A stretch of 64,000 bases of DNA from Planctomycetota bacterium (GTDB lineage Bacteria; Planctomycetota; UBA1135; GCA-002686595). This document shows positions 16,707 through 25,231 of this stretch, piece after piece. The number at the start of each line of letters is the position of its first letter. Position 1 is the stretch's first letter. A program made the translations under genes and the position numbers. The stretch covers positions 32,536-96,535 of the forward strand of contig JAKVCD010000026.1 in assembly GCA_022446815.1 (NCBI GenBank). Direction: 5' to 3'. Below the pieces are notes generated by a model. It did no database searches. It saw nothing but the letters and a program-made list of their open reading frames with translations, and was not told where the DNA came from.

Positions 16707-17848
16707 GGGCCCTCCTCCCGGAGAGTCGCGGCAGGATCTTGCATGATCGCTGCGAGGGTGGAGGGGAGGGCAGAGAAGGCCGCGAAGAGGGGCAGCCCGA
16801 TGACCGCGTAGGTGAGGAGGTTCCACTCGACCGTGATCTTGCCCGCGGTGACGGGGAAGACAGCGGGTCCATACTCAAGGGCCAGCCAAGAGCCTGCGGC
16901 GAAGCCGGCGATGGCAGCGTCTATCCCGAGGCAAGCAGCCTTCAAGAGGAAGAGGCTAGCGATCCTCCCAGAGCCGTGGCCGAGGGCGCGCAAGATGCCG
17001 ATCTCTGCGCGCCGCTCGCGAACGTTGATCGCGGTGAGCAGCGCGACGACGCCGGCGCAGGCAGCGAGGATCCAAGGCAGCAAGAGCTCGAAGTACTCTT
17101 CGCTCAGGCGACGCTGCCTCTCACGCACCTCAGCGGCCGCATCCATACGCAGGACTTGTCCTTCAGGGACGATGGTTTCGAGCTCAGCGCGCAAGCGCTC
17201 GAGATTGTCGACTCCGGCGTCAGCGCAGTAACACTCGAGGGCTTGGATCTCATTCACCACTGCGGGCATGCCGAGGATCTGCTGCGCGTCAGACAGATGA
17301 ACCCAGGCGCGCGTGTCGTCGATCGTGCCAGCTTCAGAGAGAGTGGCGGCGACCTTCAGCTGGAGCCCGCCGAGCTCGATCTGATCGCCCGCTCCCACGC
17401 CCTCGGAGATCGCGTGTCCGAGGTGCACAGTCCCGGGCTCGACCTCGAAGATCATCGACCCCTTCTTCTTCGTTTGGGGTGCGACCTCAGCTGTGAGCCC
17501 TGTCAGCAAGACGGAGACGTCACGGAACTCGACTCGACCCGCGAGCATGGCGAGGAGGTGGTTGTAGGAGAGGTCGTCTGCTGTGGTGAAGCGCTGCACC
17601 GCGGCCTCGGGGAGCGCTCCATCAGCGAAGCCTTGCGCCCAGTAGCTCGTGAGCTCAGCGTCCTTCGGGAGGATGCGGACGTTGTATCCGAGGTCTCGCA
17701 TCAGGCGGCTGGTCTCACGCTTAGCCGCGCCGCCGGTGGTGTGGAACGCGACAGGGAGCGCGGTCGCGATGAAGAGCGCAGCGAAGAGCAGGAGGGAGTG
17801 CACCCAGCGGTGGGTAGCCTCCGCGAAGATCTGTCTAACGAGGTTCAT
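16703..17848 (-). CDS. FtsX/LolC/MacB-type ABC transporter permease
   Basis: A 381-residue permease starting at the ATG at 17848, which overlaps the upstream stop (ATGA). One N-terminal membrane helix (about 15-35) is followed by a large periplasmic domain (about 40-245) and three C-terminal membrane helices (about 260-375), the four-helix FtsX topology. The segment NVRERRAEIGILRALG is the hallmark cytoplasmic motif of MacB/LolC permeases. It is paired with the LolD-type ATPase downstream. Such complexes extract lipoproteins or transmit force across the membrane rather than importing solutes. Confidence 0.85.
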   Translation of the reverse strand: MNLVRQIFAEATHRWVHSLLLFAALFIATALPVAFHTTGGAAKRETSRLMRDLGYNVRILPKDAELTSYWAQGFADGALPEAAVQRFTTADDLSYNHLLAMLAGRVEFRDVSVLLTGLTAEVAPQTKKKGSMIFEVEPGTVHLGHAISEGVGAGDQIELGGLQLKVAATLSEAGTIDDTRAWVHLSDAQQILGMPAVVNEIQALECYCADAGVDNLERLRAELETIVPEGQVLRMDAAAEVRERQRRLSEEYFELLLPWILAACAGVVALLTAINVRERRAEIGILRALGHGSGRIASLFLLKAACLGIDAAIAGFAAGSWLALEYGPAVFPVTAGKITVEWNLLTYAVIGLPLFAAFSALPSTLAAIMQDPAATLREEGP

Positions 17849-18969
17849 GCTCTCCGCCTCCTTCGCGCTTGGAGGAGGAAGAAGAGCGCTGTGATGATGG
17901 CCGGTGTGGCCAAGGCTGCGACCATGGCGAGCCAAGAGATGCCGAGTGAAGGGCCGCCGTCCTCGGGCGCCTCTACGGCTTCCGCCTTGGGCGGGACTGG
18001 GGCTGGCGAATCATCCAACTCCCTGGCGGGGAGCTCGATCTCTTCGTAGGCGAGCAGCGCCTCCTCAAGGCTTACGCCAGCCTCTCCCTCACGATGTTGC
18101 GGCCCGCGCGCGAGGATGCCGGAGATCTCGGTCTTGATGAAGGGGCTCTCTGCGTCGAAGGAGAGGTCTTGCACGACTCGCTCCTTAGCTGCGGCGTCCC
18201 AGCGCAGGGGGATGCGAGGGCCTTGCATCCAGGAGCGGTCGAGGTCGCACTCACAGGATTGACCGATCGCGTTCAAGATCCCGAAGACGGCTGTGGGTGA
18301 GATCTCCTCGTCGGTGAGGACTGGACCCACGCGGCGGCCCCGACCCATGATGACGGCGAAGGCTGGCTCCTTACCGGCCTCATCGATACCCAGCCCGAAG
18401 AGCAGGTAGCGCTCGTCGGCGCGGCGGTCATGGGCGAGGGTCGTGAGGCGTGGCCTGTCACCTACCGCCTTAGGCATCTGAGCGAAGATCTTCCCGAGCT
18501 CTGTGAAGGCGCCGTCGATGACCTCACGAGCTCTGGCGTTCTTCTCTGGGTCTTCGCCTTCGACCAAGAGGCAGAAGGCATAGCGGGCGAAGACCTCATC
18601 GAGCATGCGCTCTCTGAGCGGTGAGCTGGCGATGTCGTTCAGCTTGACCGCGTCCAGTGATTCCTCACCCCAGATGTCCACATCCATCTCTCGTCCGTCT
18701 GGATGGTGCAGGGTGACCTTGGAGCGCTCTGAGCTGAAGTCCTCGAGCTCATCGACCTCATAGGTCACGTTCGTGTCGAGGAGTGAGGAGGCGATCGCGC
18801 CTAGAGTCTCAGCCTCAGGCGCTGTGGCGCGCAGCTCTAGGCGGTAAGACTCGTCCCCGAGATCGACGAATGCGACGTCTCGGACCGTGTAGCGGCAGAG
18901 CCCCGCGACGGCCGGGATGAGGAGTAAGAGGGAGCGGATCACTGAGGCAGAGGATAAGGGATCCTGCAC
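17845..18969 (-). CDS. Unknown membrane-anchored protein, first gene of the ten-gene operon
   Basis: A 374-residue protein I do not recognise. It has a signal-like N-terminus (LLLLIPAVAGLCRYTVRDVAF), a soluble body (about 30-310), a Pro/Ala/Glu-rich linker (about 310-335) and a single C-terminal membrane helix (about 342-366) followed by a run of arginines. The body would therefore sit outside the cytoplasm with a basic tail inside. No catalytic motif is evident. Its stop overlaps the permease start, so it is co-translated with the FtsX-type exporter and may be an accessory subunit (inference). Confidence 0.75.
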   Translation of the reverse strand: MQDPLSSASVIRSLLLLIPAVAGLCRYTVRDVAFVDLGDESYRLELRATAPEAETLGAIASSLLDTNVTYEVDELEDFSSERSKVTLHHPDGREMDVDIWGEESLDAVKLNDIASSPLRERMLDEVFARYAFCLLVEGEDPEKNARAREVIDGAFTELGKIFAQMPKAVGDRPRLTTLAHDRRADERYLLFGLGIDEAGKEPAFAVIMGRGRRVGPVLTDEEISPTAVFGILNAIGQSCECDLDRSWMQGPRIPLRWDAAAKERVVQDLSFDAESPFIKTEISGILARGPQHREGEAGVSLEEALLAYEEIELPARELDDSPAPVPPKAEAVEAPEDGGPSLGISWLAMVAALATPAIITALFFLLQARRRRRA

Positions 18970-18991
18970 CTCTCAGGGTCGCCTCACGCTC

Positions 18992-20059
18992 TCAGAGCAC
19001 CCAGGTGATCTCGTAGCCGTTGGAGAGGTTGAAACCCGAACCGCAGAGTGTGGTGTTCGGGTTCCTGTACCAGAGCTGATAGCGCCGCACGTCCCCTGCC
19101 TGGACGCCGCCTAAGCTCGAGATGGAGGCCGTGGTCTCAGACTCTCCCGAGTCGCTGGCCACGCGGACCTGCAGGCGGATGACTCCGCCGCCCGCGCAGC
19201 GGAGACCGTCTCCGAAGTGGATGCCCGCTCCGCCCGCGACGCGGTTGTTGCCTTGGAAGTAGAGCCCCGGCTGACCTGGATCTAGACCGACCGCTGAGAG
19301 GACGAGGTTGTCTGCCGCGATGCTCGAGGAGCCCTCACCGAAGAGGTACGCGCCGCTGCCTGTCCCGTTGAGGCAACCGCCAGAGGTGCTTGGGTTTCCG
19401 CATGGGCAGATGAGCCCGTCCGTTCCGTCACCCGTGCAGTACTCGGTCCCTCCAGCTCCGGTGGGGATGAAGAAGGTCTGGTCGTGGAACTGGGTGGTCT
19501 GGCCGGCAGCGTCCCTGCCCTGCAAGTGAATGGTTCCGGAGATGGTCTCTCCGTAAGTCACGGTCAGCTGCATGAGCAGGACGCGGCCACTCGCGTCCGG
19601 AAAGTTCTGCGGCGTATCAGGGACGCAGAACCAGGCCCCGTCGTCAGCGTCCAAGCTCCCGGCCGCGTTCCACGGACCAAAGTCGATACCGATGTTGAGG
19701 AGCTGGTTGCCCTCATTGTCTTGCGCGCCGAGAGTCACCCACGAGTCGAACTCAAGATCAGGGATGAACGGAAAGGAGGCGGGGTTGATGGCTAGGCTCG
19801 TATCGCCACCAGCGGGGTGTTGGTAGAAGCCGAGCGGGTCGCTCGTTGAGATCGAGAGCGGATGAGTTGAGATGCCGAATATGGCGTTGAGCTGGCTGTT
19901 GGCGTCGTCATATCCCGCGTAGATACGAACGACTGCGCGGGGGACACCTTCGATGATCGGCTGCTCCTCTGCGATCTCATATTCGAGGCCGCGGTACTGC
20001 CCCTGTGAGACTGAGGACAGAACACAGAGTGCGAGGATGGCAGAGGGAGCTCTCATCAT
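18992..20059 (-). CDS. Secreted protein with Cys-containing C-terminal FNLSNGY module
   Basis: A 355-residue exported protein: signal peptide about 1-20 (ILALCVLSSVSQGQ), an N-terminal beta-rich region of unknown fold (about 25-205), then a module of about 140 residues. The module begins YCTGDGTDGLICPCGN, continues with FGDGLRCAGG, YQLWYRNP and ends GFNLSNGYEITWVL. The same architecture closes the products of the 22667, 25232 and 30184 genes. Such modules at the extreme C-terminus of otherwise unrelated secreted proteins suggest sorting or surface attachment (inference). A terminator-like structured element lies 60 bp upstream of the start. Confidence 0.78.
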   Translation of the reverse strand: MMRAPSAILALCVLSSVSQGQYRGLEYEIAEEQPIIEGVPRAVVRIYAGYDDANSQLNAIFGISTHPLSISTSDPLGFYQHPAGGDTSLAINPASFPFIPDLEFDSWVTLGAQDNEGNQLLNIGIDFGPWNAAGSLDADDGAWFCVPDTPQNFPDASGRVLLMQLTVTYGETISGTIHLQGRDAAGQTTQFHDQTFFIPTGAGGTEYCTGDGTDGLICPCGNPSTSGGCLNGTGSGAYLFGEGSSSIAADNLVLSAVGLDPGQPGLYFQGNNRVAGGAGIHFGDGLRCAGGGVIRLQVRVASDSGESETTASISSLGGVQAGDVRRYQLWYRNPNTTLCGSGFNLSNGYEITWVL

Positions 20060-20118
20060 GCGTGCGAAGGAGTGGGCCTAGGTGAAGTGGAATAGGGAGT
20101 TCGATGATACAGGAGCAG

Positions 20119-20212
20119 AAAAAAAGCGATGCTTTCACCGTACCCCGTGGCCATGTAAACCCCCCTCCATCGCACGGATAGTCCTCTCCCTGGTGTGTGT
20201 GAAAGCATGCGC
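20119..20212 (-). other. Structured RNA / long-loop terminator candidate
   Basis: A 13-bp helix with one bulged base pairs 20126-20138 with 20199-20212 (core ATGCTTTCAC / GTGAAAGCAT). It encloses about 60 nt that contain a second 5-bp helix (20145-20149 with 20173-20177). On the minus strand the helix is followed at once by seven U (20119-20125). This is intrinsic-terminator geometry with an unusually large internal domain, between the uracil-DNA glycosylase gene and the secreted protein gene at 20059. It could be that gene's cis-regulatory leader, a small RNA, or simply the glycosylase terminator. Confidence 0.45.
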
Positions 20213-20300
20213 AGGGCTAGAAGGGGCATCGCTCGCTCTAGTAGATCCTGAACAGCTCCGGGTCTAGAGCACTAGCCAAACGTCGAAGACTGAGCTGCCC

Positions 20301-21032
20301 TCAGCGCTTCGATCGAGGCTTAGGCAGCTTGATCCCCAGAGCGGAGAGTTGCCGCTCCGCCTGCTCAACCCAGCCGCGATTGGCCGCGGGGCTCGCTGGG
20401 CTTGGGTGAAGCACCGTGCCTATGGGGGGCGCGTCATCTCCAAGAGCTGCGATCGCTCGCGCCTCAGCGAACTTACCGACGCCGATCACCCGCTTGGGTT
20501 GACACCATTCGACGAGGCGACGGAGAGCCTCGTCGCAAGCCTCGAAGAGCGGCTCGCGCTCGGAGGCAGGGAGCTTGTCAGGGGTGCGGTTGCGACCGGA
20601 GTCCTCCATGAAGACTAGGGGGCAGTAGTTGGACAGCAAGAAGTGGTCGCTGAAGCGAGCGGCGGTCTTGTACCTGTCTTGAGCCCAACCCCAGAGCCGG
20701 CGACCGCTGACCTCGCTTCGGGTGCAGGCGAAGCCCTCGATCGGGCGCTTGGGGTGGAGGACCTCAGGCTGATCGACGGGCTCCTCAATCCCGAGGAAGT
20801 CACGTACCAGGTTCACCTCACCGAAGGGCACGCCGGTTTGAGCCATCCCCCAGGGCCCGGGGTTCATACCGAGGAAGAGTGCATCGACGCCCTGCCTCGC
20901 GTAGCGCTCAAGATATGCCTCGTGCGGTCTGCGGGCGTGGACGAGCGGGTTGTAGGTGCAGGCTGTGGGAGGAGCGAAGCTGAGCGCATCGACCTCTTTT
21001 GAGAGCCAGCGTGAGATCTTGATGGGGTGCAC
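20301..21032 (-). CDS. SMUG1-type uracil-DNA glycosylase
   Basis: A 243-residue base-excision repair enzyme of the single-strand-selective monofunctional UDG family. The two hallmark motifs are intact: GMNPGPWGMAQTGVPFGEV (motif 1, Asn that activates water) and HPSPASPAANRGW (motif 2, His contacting the uracil ring). The NYCPLVFM and RTPDKL segments between them are also family-typical. The length is close to vertebrate SMUG1, without long tails. It removes uracil and oxidised uracils from DNA. It stands alone on the minus strand, followed by the structured element at 20119-20212. Confidence 0.92.
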   Translation of the reverse strand: MHPIKISRWLSKEVDALSFAPPTACTYNPLVHARRPHEAYLERYARQGVDALFLGMNPGPWGMAQTGVPFGEVNLVRDFLGIEEPVDQPEVLHPKRPIEGFACTRSEVSGRRLWGWAQDRYKTAARFSDHFLLSNYCPLVFMEDSGRNRTPDKLPASEREPLFEACDEALRRLVEWCQPKRVIGVGKFAEARAIAALGDDAPPIGTVLHPSPASPAANRGWVEQAERQLSALGIKLPKPRSKR

Positions 21033-21118
21033 AGCTTTGAATTCTAAAGGCGAGAGGCCTGGAGCCTACGGCTTCAGGCCTCTTGGTCTCCGCTTGATAG
21101 CGGCGGCAGGGGAGAGGA

Positions 21119-21616
21119 TCAGTCGACGGCGCGGGCCTGTCGGACGACGTTCGCGATGAACTCATCCTTTTTCGTCAGGTCCACGTCCTTGTCGTCGAGC
21201 TGCTTTGTGAGGTGGGCGTACTCCACCGCGGTCTCGCGGTTCTCCCTGAGGAAGTTCCGGAAGAGCAGCTGCTCTCCCCAGAACTCGCCAGAGCGCTCAA
21301 CGATGTGAGCCCTGACCTTGAGGCCATCTGGGTATACGCGCATTAGGAAGCGCTGGTCAGGCCCTCCGCCCTCATCTAAGGCTTCGTAGCCTATGGAGAC
21401 CATGCGCTCAGCGCAGGAGTCTGCGGCGGTCATGCTTGCGACGCCGACCATGACGTCGAGGGCGCTGGTGGTGATGAGGTTTGAGAAAGAGGTGTTCCCA
21501 ATGTGTTCGATCGCGAGGGCCACATCTCCGATGGCTCCTCGCAGCTCTTCATGGATCTCCTGGTAGCGCTGCTCCCAGGCAGCGTCGTAGGACTCCATCC
21601 GTTTCTTAGACATCAT
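21119..21616 (-). CDS. GrpB (UPF0157) family protein
   Basis: A 165-residue protein of the GrpB family, which belongs to the nucleotidyltransferase superfamily. Visible signatures are YDAAWEQRYQEIHEELRGAI, EHIGNTSFSNLITTSALDVMVGV (the HIGSTSVPGLxAKPxxD region) and a C-terminal FRNFLRENRETAVEYAHLTKQL, all in family order. The usual AKPxID reads TTSALDVMV, so the Lys-Pro is lost while the Asp stays. Biochemical role unknown; GrpB proteins are sometimes fused to CoaE. Start MMSKK: either of two adjacent Met codons could be used. Confidence 0.85.
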   Translation of the reverse strand: MMSKKRMESYDAAWEQRYQEIHEELRGAIGDVALAIEHIGNTSFSNLITTSALDVMVGVASMTAADSCAERMVSIGYEALDEGGGPDQRFLMRVYPDGLKVRAHIVERSGEFWGEQLLFRNFLRENRETAVEYAHLTKQLDDKDVDLTKKDEFIANVVRQARAVD

Positions 21617-21671
21617 GGCGGTATTTTTTACGCAGGATCAGGGCCATCTCGGCCAGTGCATTTGCGTGCGA

Positions 21672-21768
21672 TGCCCCATATTTGACCGTATTTGTCGGTT
21701 TTTTGGGGCACTTAGGGCCTTCAGAGATGAGTACGCACGGGCTGCCATCAAGGTAGTCCAAAAAACCG
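21672..21768. repeat. Nested inverted repeats in an AT-richer intergenic region
   Basis: The 221-bp gap between the GrpB start and the next minus-strand gene holds two overlapping inverted repeats. TGCCCCA (21672-21678) faces TGGGGCA (21704-21710) around ACCG/CGGT. A perfect 11-bp pair, CGGTTTTTTGG (21696-21706) and CCAAAAAACCG (21758-21768), lies 51 bp apart. The two use the same strand of sequence, so they would be mutually exclusive hairpins. No gene is evident in the gap. Possible roles are attenuation, termination or a mobile-element remnant. Confidence 0.4.
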
Positions 21769-21837
21769 CAGAACTAGGGCGGCTTGGATGTCGCAATTTG
21801 GGGCGAGGAGGGCCTCCGCCCACGGGCGAGCTCTTGC

Positions 21838-22464
21838 TCAGACTCGGATCTTTTTAAACGCGAGGAGGTCGGCTCCCCGTGTGTAGGCGACACCTGTCGC
21901 CCCGTTCACCATCAAGTCGAAGGTCGCTCCGCGCCCGGGGAAGCGGAACTCACCGCGTGCGCCGTCGGCGAACTCTACGACGAAGAAGTAAGTGGTGCGT
22001 CCATCCCCGCCAGAGATCTCGGTCTCACTCCGTCGGTCGAGGACGATCGCTGCGCGCTTCAAGAGCGGCGCGTCCGGATTCAGAGGGGAGATGGGATCTT
22101 GGCGCAGATGGCGGGCGAAGAGAGTGATCAGGACGAGCGAGCCCACGACCAAGCCTGCGACGTAGTTGACGATCGCCGTCGTGATGAGGGCCGCGAGGCT
22201 CCCTCCAATGAGCGGGATGGCGACAGCGTTTCCACCGGGATAGCGAGAGGTCGCGAGGGGCTCCCACTCTATGGCAGCTGCCCACTCGTCCTTCTCTGGC
22301 ATCCGGCCAAGGCGCTCTTGGTTGATGCTCCGCTCTTCCTCAGCGCTCTGCTGCGCTCCGCCGAGCTGGAGGGGTGAGCCACAGTATGAGCACAGGGAGA
22401 GATCTTCCCTGGTGATCGGTGCGCCGCAGGTGGGGCACGACTTGGGGACGGCGGTTGCAGTCAT
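21838..22464 (-). CDS. Zinc-ribbon membrane protein of unknown function
   Basis: A 208-residue protein from the ATG at 22464. An N-terminal zinc ribbon (CPTCG about residues 10-14, CSYCG about 25-29) precedes a soluble stretch and one or two hydrophobic segments (about 75-115, SLAALITTAIVNYVAGLVVG). A C-terminal beta-rich domain follows (about 135-208, with TYFFVVEFADGARGEF). The layout resembles bacterial zinc-ribbon membrane proteins with a short beta domain, function unknown. The upstream in-frame extension to 22548 looks like leader sequence, not protein. Confidence 0.72.
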   Translation of the reverse strand: MTATAVPKSCPTCGAPITREDLSLCSYCGSPLQLGGAQQSAEEERSINQERLGRMPEKDEWAAAIEWEPLATSRYPGGNAVAIPLIGGSLAALITTAIVNYVAGLVVGSLVLITLFARHLRQDPISPLNPDAPLLKRAAIVLDRRSETEISGGDGRTTYFFVVEFADGARGEFRFPGRGATFDLMVNGATGVAYTRGADLLAFKKIRV

Positions 22465-22666
22465 GGCGTGGGCGGGATGATACCTAGCAGGGGGGGGCCG
22501 AGGCTCGCTCCTTTCAGGGCGTCTCCTTTGGGACGTGCTAACATTCATTAACTCTACCCTGTGAGTTCAGGCCGTGATTTCTAGGCACCTTTTTCGATGC
22601 TCCATCGTCATGGGCCTAAGAGTGCTCGACCGGAAACCCCCACAGACCCCCTCAAAGAAACCGAAG

Positions 22667-25156
22667 ATGACCATTTTGGGACGTATCTCAGCACGATCTC
22701 TTGTCGTCCTGTTGTTCGCTCAAGCGATCGCTAGCGCCCAATCAGGGCCCCTATCACCTCAGAGGCCGCAGCCCTTCACGGTCCCGCTTGAGCAAACAGA
22801 GGAGCCCATCTATGGCGTCCGGCTCCCCACTTCGGAGGCGGTGATTGAGGGCCTCGGCCCTGCGCTGGAGCGAGAGCGCCTCCGACCGAAGAACACCCCT
22901 AATAAAAAAGATAGGAACGGTCGCCCTGGCGCTTGGCACATCGCGAGCCGCCGCTCGACCTACTACCCTCACTCAGGCGTCCACAACGCTTACAACAAAT
23001 GGGGTGATGTGCGTTTAGGGATCGGCTTCAAACGAGCGGTCGATCTGCACGGGCTTTGGATCTCGGGGCAAGCCGATGCGGGTGTCTGGGCCAAGCGCGT
23101 CCGCGCGATCGGCTACCGCGATGGCCAACAGGTCAATGAGAGCGAGTGGTTTCGTGAGATCTCAGACAAACCGCGTTGGTTCCCCATCGAGCTTGAGAAG
23201 ATCGACCGCGTCGTCTTAGAGGCAGACCCTGTCGTAGGGCAAGCAGCTTGGTATGCCATCGATGACATCGTCTACACGCGGCGAGACTCGCAGGTTGCTG
23301 AGAGTGAGCGCACGATCGTCGTCGACTTTGAGGACGGCGAGTTCGGGCAGGCGCTCTCTGGTACGGACTACCGGGACCTCATCTGGGAGACCGGTACGGG
23401 CTTCACCGACGAGGGCGTCCACGCCCCGGAGGCCCCTCTGGAGGAGGACACGATCGAAGAGGTAGAGGCGGAGAGCCTCTTTTACGGGGTCTCTGTCATG
23501 GGCTCTGGGCCTGATCTCCTGGATGACTTTCAGACGCTCCGGATGGGGCAGCACGGGTTCTCCTATCCGCCTGATCACTGCCTAGCTGTTGGCCCTACTC
23601 AGGTGCTGGTCTGCGTCAACAGGGCTTGGGCTGTCTATGACAAGGCAAGCGGCTCGACCCTCGCGAGCATGGGCCTAGGCTCCTTCTTGCCAGGCTCCAG
23701 TGGTGACCCACGCGTCGCATACGACCAGCACCACGACCGCTTCATCGTCTTGGTGTCGGACTTCTCGAATGAGCTCTACCTGGCCTACTCGCTCACGAGC
23801 GACGCTACAGGGAGCTGGATCAAGACCAGTGCCAACGTCTCTCAAGGGACGGACGCCGGGACTTGGCCGGACTATCAAACCCTTGGTGTGGACGAGCACG
23901 GCATCTACTCGGCGGCCTACATGGTCGGCAGCGGCTCAGACATGTCCATCTTTGCGATCGACAAGGCTCCGCTGCTAGCGGCTAACCCGAGCCTCGGCAC
24001 GGTTACGGCGTTTCGTGATGTGCCTTGGGAGGGCGCGATCCAGCCCTGCCACACCTACGGCTCACCGGACTATCAGTACTTCGTCTCAGTCAACGGGAAC
24101 AATCGCATCCGGGTCCGCCGCCTCAGTGGATCGATGACCAACCCGACCCTACAGAACTTAGGCTACATCACGGTCGGAAGTCATCCGAGCCCGCCTGAAG
24201 CGCCCGCGCTCGGCAGCTCGACGGGCTTGGACACGGTGGGCGACCGCTTGATGAACGCCGTCTATAGAAACGGCTCTATTTGGACGGCGCACACCGTCAG
24301 TCAAGGCGGGCGCGCCGCCGCGCGGTGGTATGAGCTCGATCCAGTCTCACTCACAGTGGTCCAGTCTGGAACTGTCAGCGACGGCACCCGCCATTACTTC
24401 TTTCCGAGCATCGCTGTGAACTCTGCGAATGATGTCGTGATGGGCTTCTCGGGGTCTCACGCGAACGAGTATGCGGGCGCCTGGTACACGGGGCGGAAGT
24501 CGAGCGACCCAGACGGGGTCATGGCTGAGCCTGTCCAGTATCGCGCTGGCAGCGCTGCACAGAACAACATCGACGGAGCAGGCCGCAACCGCTTCGGTGA
24601 TTACAGCCTCACCGTCACTGACCCGACAGACGGGACCTTCTGGACGGTGCAGGAGTACGCGCACTCGAACGATATTTGGGGCACCCAAGTCGCTCATCTC
24701 GACCACGGCTCTGGCGGCGGCGGTGGCGGCGGCTGCGACAACCCAACCAACTTCTGCTCGACGATGCCGAATAGCGCGAGCTGGGGAGCGACGATGGGTT
24801 TCAGCGGGAGCGCTAGCTACTCCGCTAACGACCTCACCCTAGAGTGTTACGGGGCCGTCCCCAACCAGTTCGGGATCTTCTACTACGGACCGAGCCAAGT
24901 CCTCGCGCCCTTCGGGAACGGCTTCCGCTGTATCGGGAGCGGCTTCCTCGGAACCTTCCGGCTCCCGATCACGATGACCGACTCTTTCGGAGACGCCTAC
25001 TACGCCCTGGACTACAGCCAGCCTCCGATGGGTAGCGGCAACGGGACCATCGTCGACGGCACAGAGTTCAACTTTCAGTTCTGGTTCCGAGACCCGCCCG
25101 CTGGCGGCTCTGGCTTCAACCTCTCTGATGGCTTGAACGTTGTGTTCTGCCCTTAG
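22667..25156 (+). CDS. Large secreted protein with Gly linker and C-terminal FNLSDG module
   Basis: An 829-residue exported protein; the ATG at 22667 puts a normal signal peptide (ISARSLVVLLFAQAIASAQ) at the N-terminus, while 22574 would add 31 residues. The N-terminal third includes a probable discoidin/lectin-like domain (about 60-240). The central region (about 280-670) has repeated beta segments such as GDPRVAYDQHHDRFIVLVSD, resembling a propeller of a secreted hydrolase or surface protein. A glycine run (about 680-690) leads to a C-terminal module of about 135 residues with FGNGFRCIG, FQFWFRDP and GFNLSDG, ending FCP. The function of the main body is unknown. Confidence 0.75.
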   Translation: MTILGRISARSLVVLLFAQAIASAQSGPLSPQRPQPFTVPLEQTEEPIYGVRLPTSEAVIEGLGPALERERLRPKNTPNKKDRNGRPGAWHIASRRSTYYPHSGVHNAYNKWGDVRLGIGFKRAVDLHGLWISGQADAGVWAKRVRAIGYRDGQQVNESEWFREISDKPRWFPIELEKIDRVVLEADPVVGQAAWYAIDDIVYTRRDSQVAESERTIVVDFEDGEFGQALSGTDYRDLIWETGTGFTDEGVHAPEAPLEEDTIEEVEAESLFYGVSVMGSGPDLLDDFQTLRMGQHGFSYPPDHCLAVGPTQVLVCVNRAWAVYDKASGSTLASMGLGSFLPGSSGDPRVAYDQHHDRFIVLVSDFSNELYLAYSLTSDATGSWIKTSANVSQGTDAGTWPDYQTLGVDEHGIYSAAYMVGSGSDMSIFAIDKAPLLAANPSLGTVTAFRDVPWEGAIQPCHTYGSPDYQYFVSVNGNNRIRVRRLSGSMTNPTLQNLGYITVGSHPSPPEAPALGSSTGLDTVGDRLMNAVYRNGSIWTAHTVSQGGRAAARWYELDPVSLTVVQSGTVSDGTRHYFFPSIAVNSANDVVMGFSGSHANEYAGAWYTGRKSSDPDGVMAEPVQYRAGSAAQNNIDGAGRNRFGDYSLTVTDPTDGTFWTVQEYAHSNDIWGTQVAHLDHGSGGGGGGGCDNPTNFCSTMPNSASWGATMGFSGSASYSANDLTLECYGAVPNQFGIFYYGPSQVLAPFGNGFRCIGSGFLGTFRLPITMTDSFGDAYYALDYSQPPMGSGNGTIVDGTEFNFQFWFRDPPAGGSGFNLSDGLNVVFCP

Positions 25157-25231
25157 GAGGCTTGCCAGGGCGAACGCCGATAAGCTCCTAACACACAAGT
25201 TGGGGATGTGTGGTTACGCTGAAGGCATCTC

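Noticed and set aside
16739..18049. Long plus-strand frame of 436 codons opposite the FtsX-type permease, and similar long frames at 13715-14749 and 15121-16158
   Set aside because: They lie entirely opposite well-supported genes, have low-complexity Glu/Arg-rich sequence and no family motifs; high GC content makes such antisense frames common.
25157..25231. CACACA...TGTGTG inverted repeat between two tandem secreted-protein genes
   Set aside because: Only five to six base pairs and no U-tract; too weak to call a terminator.
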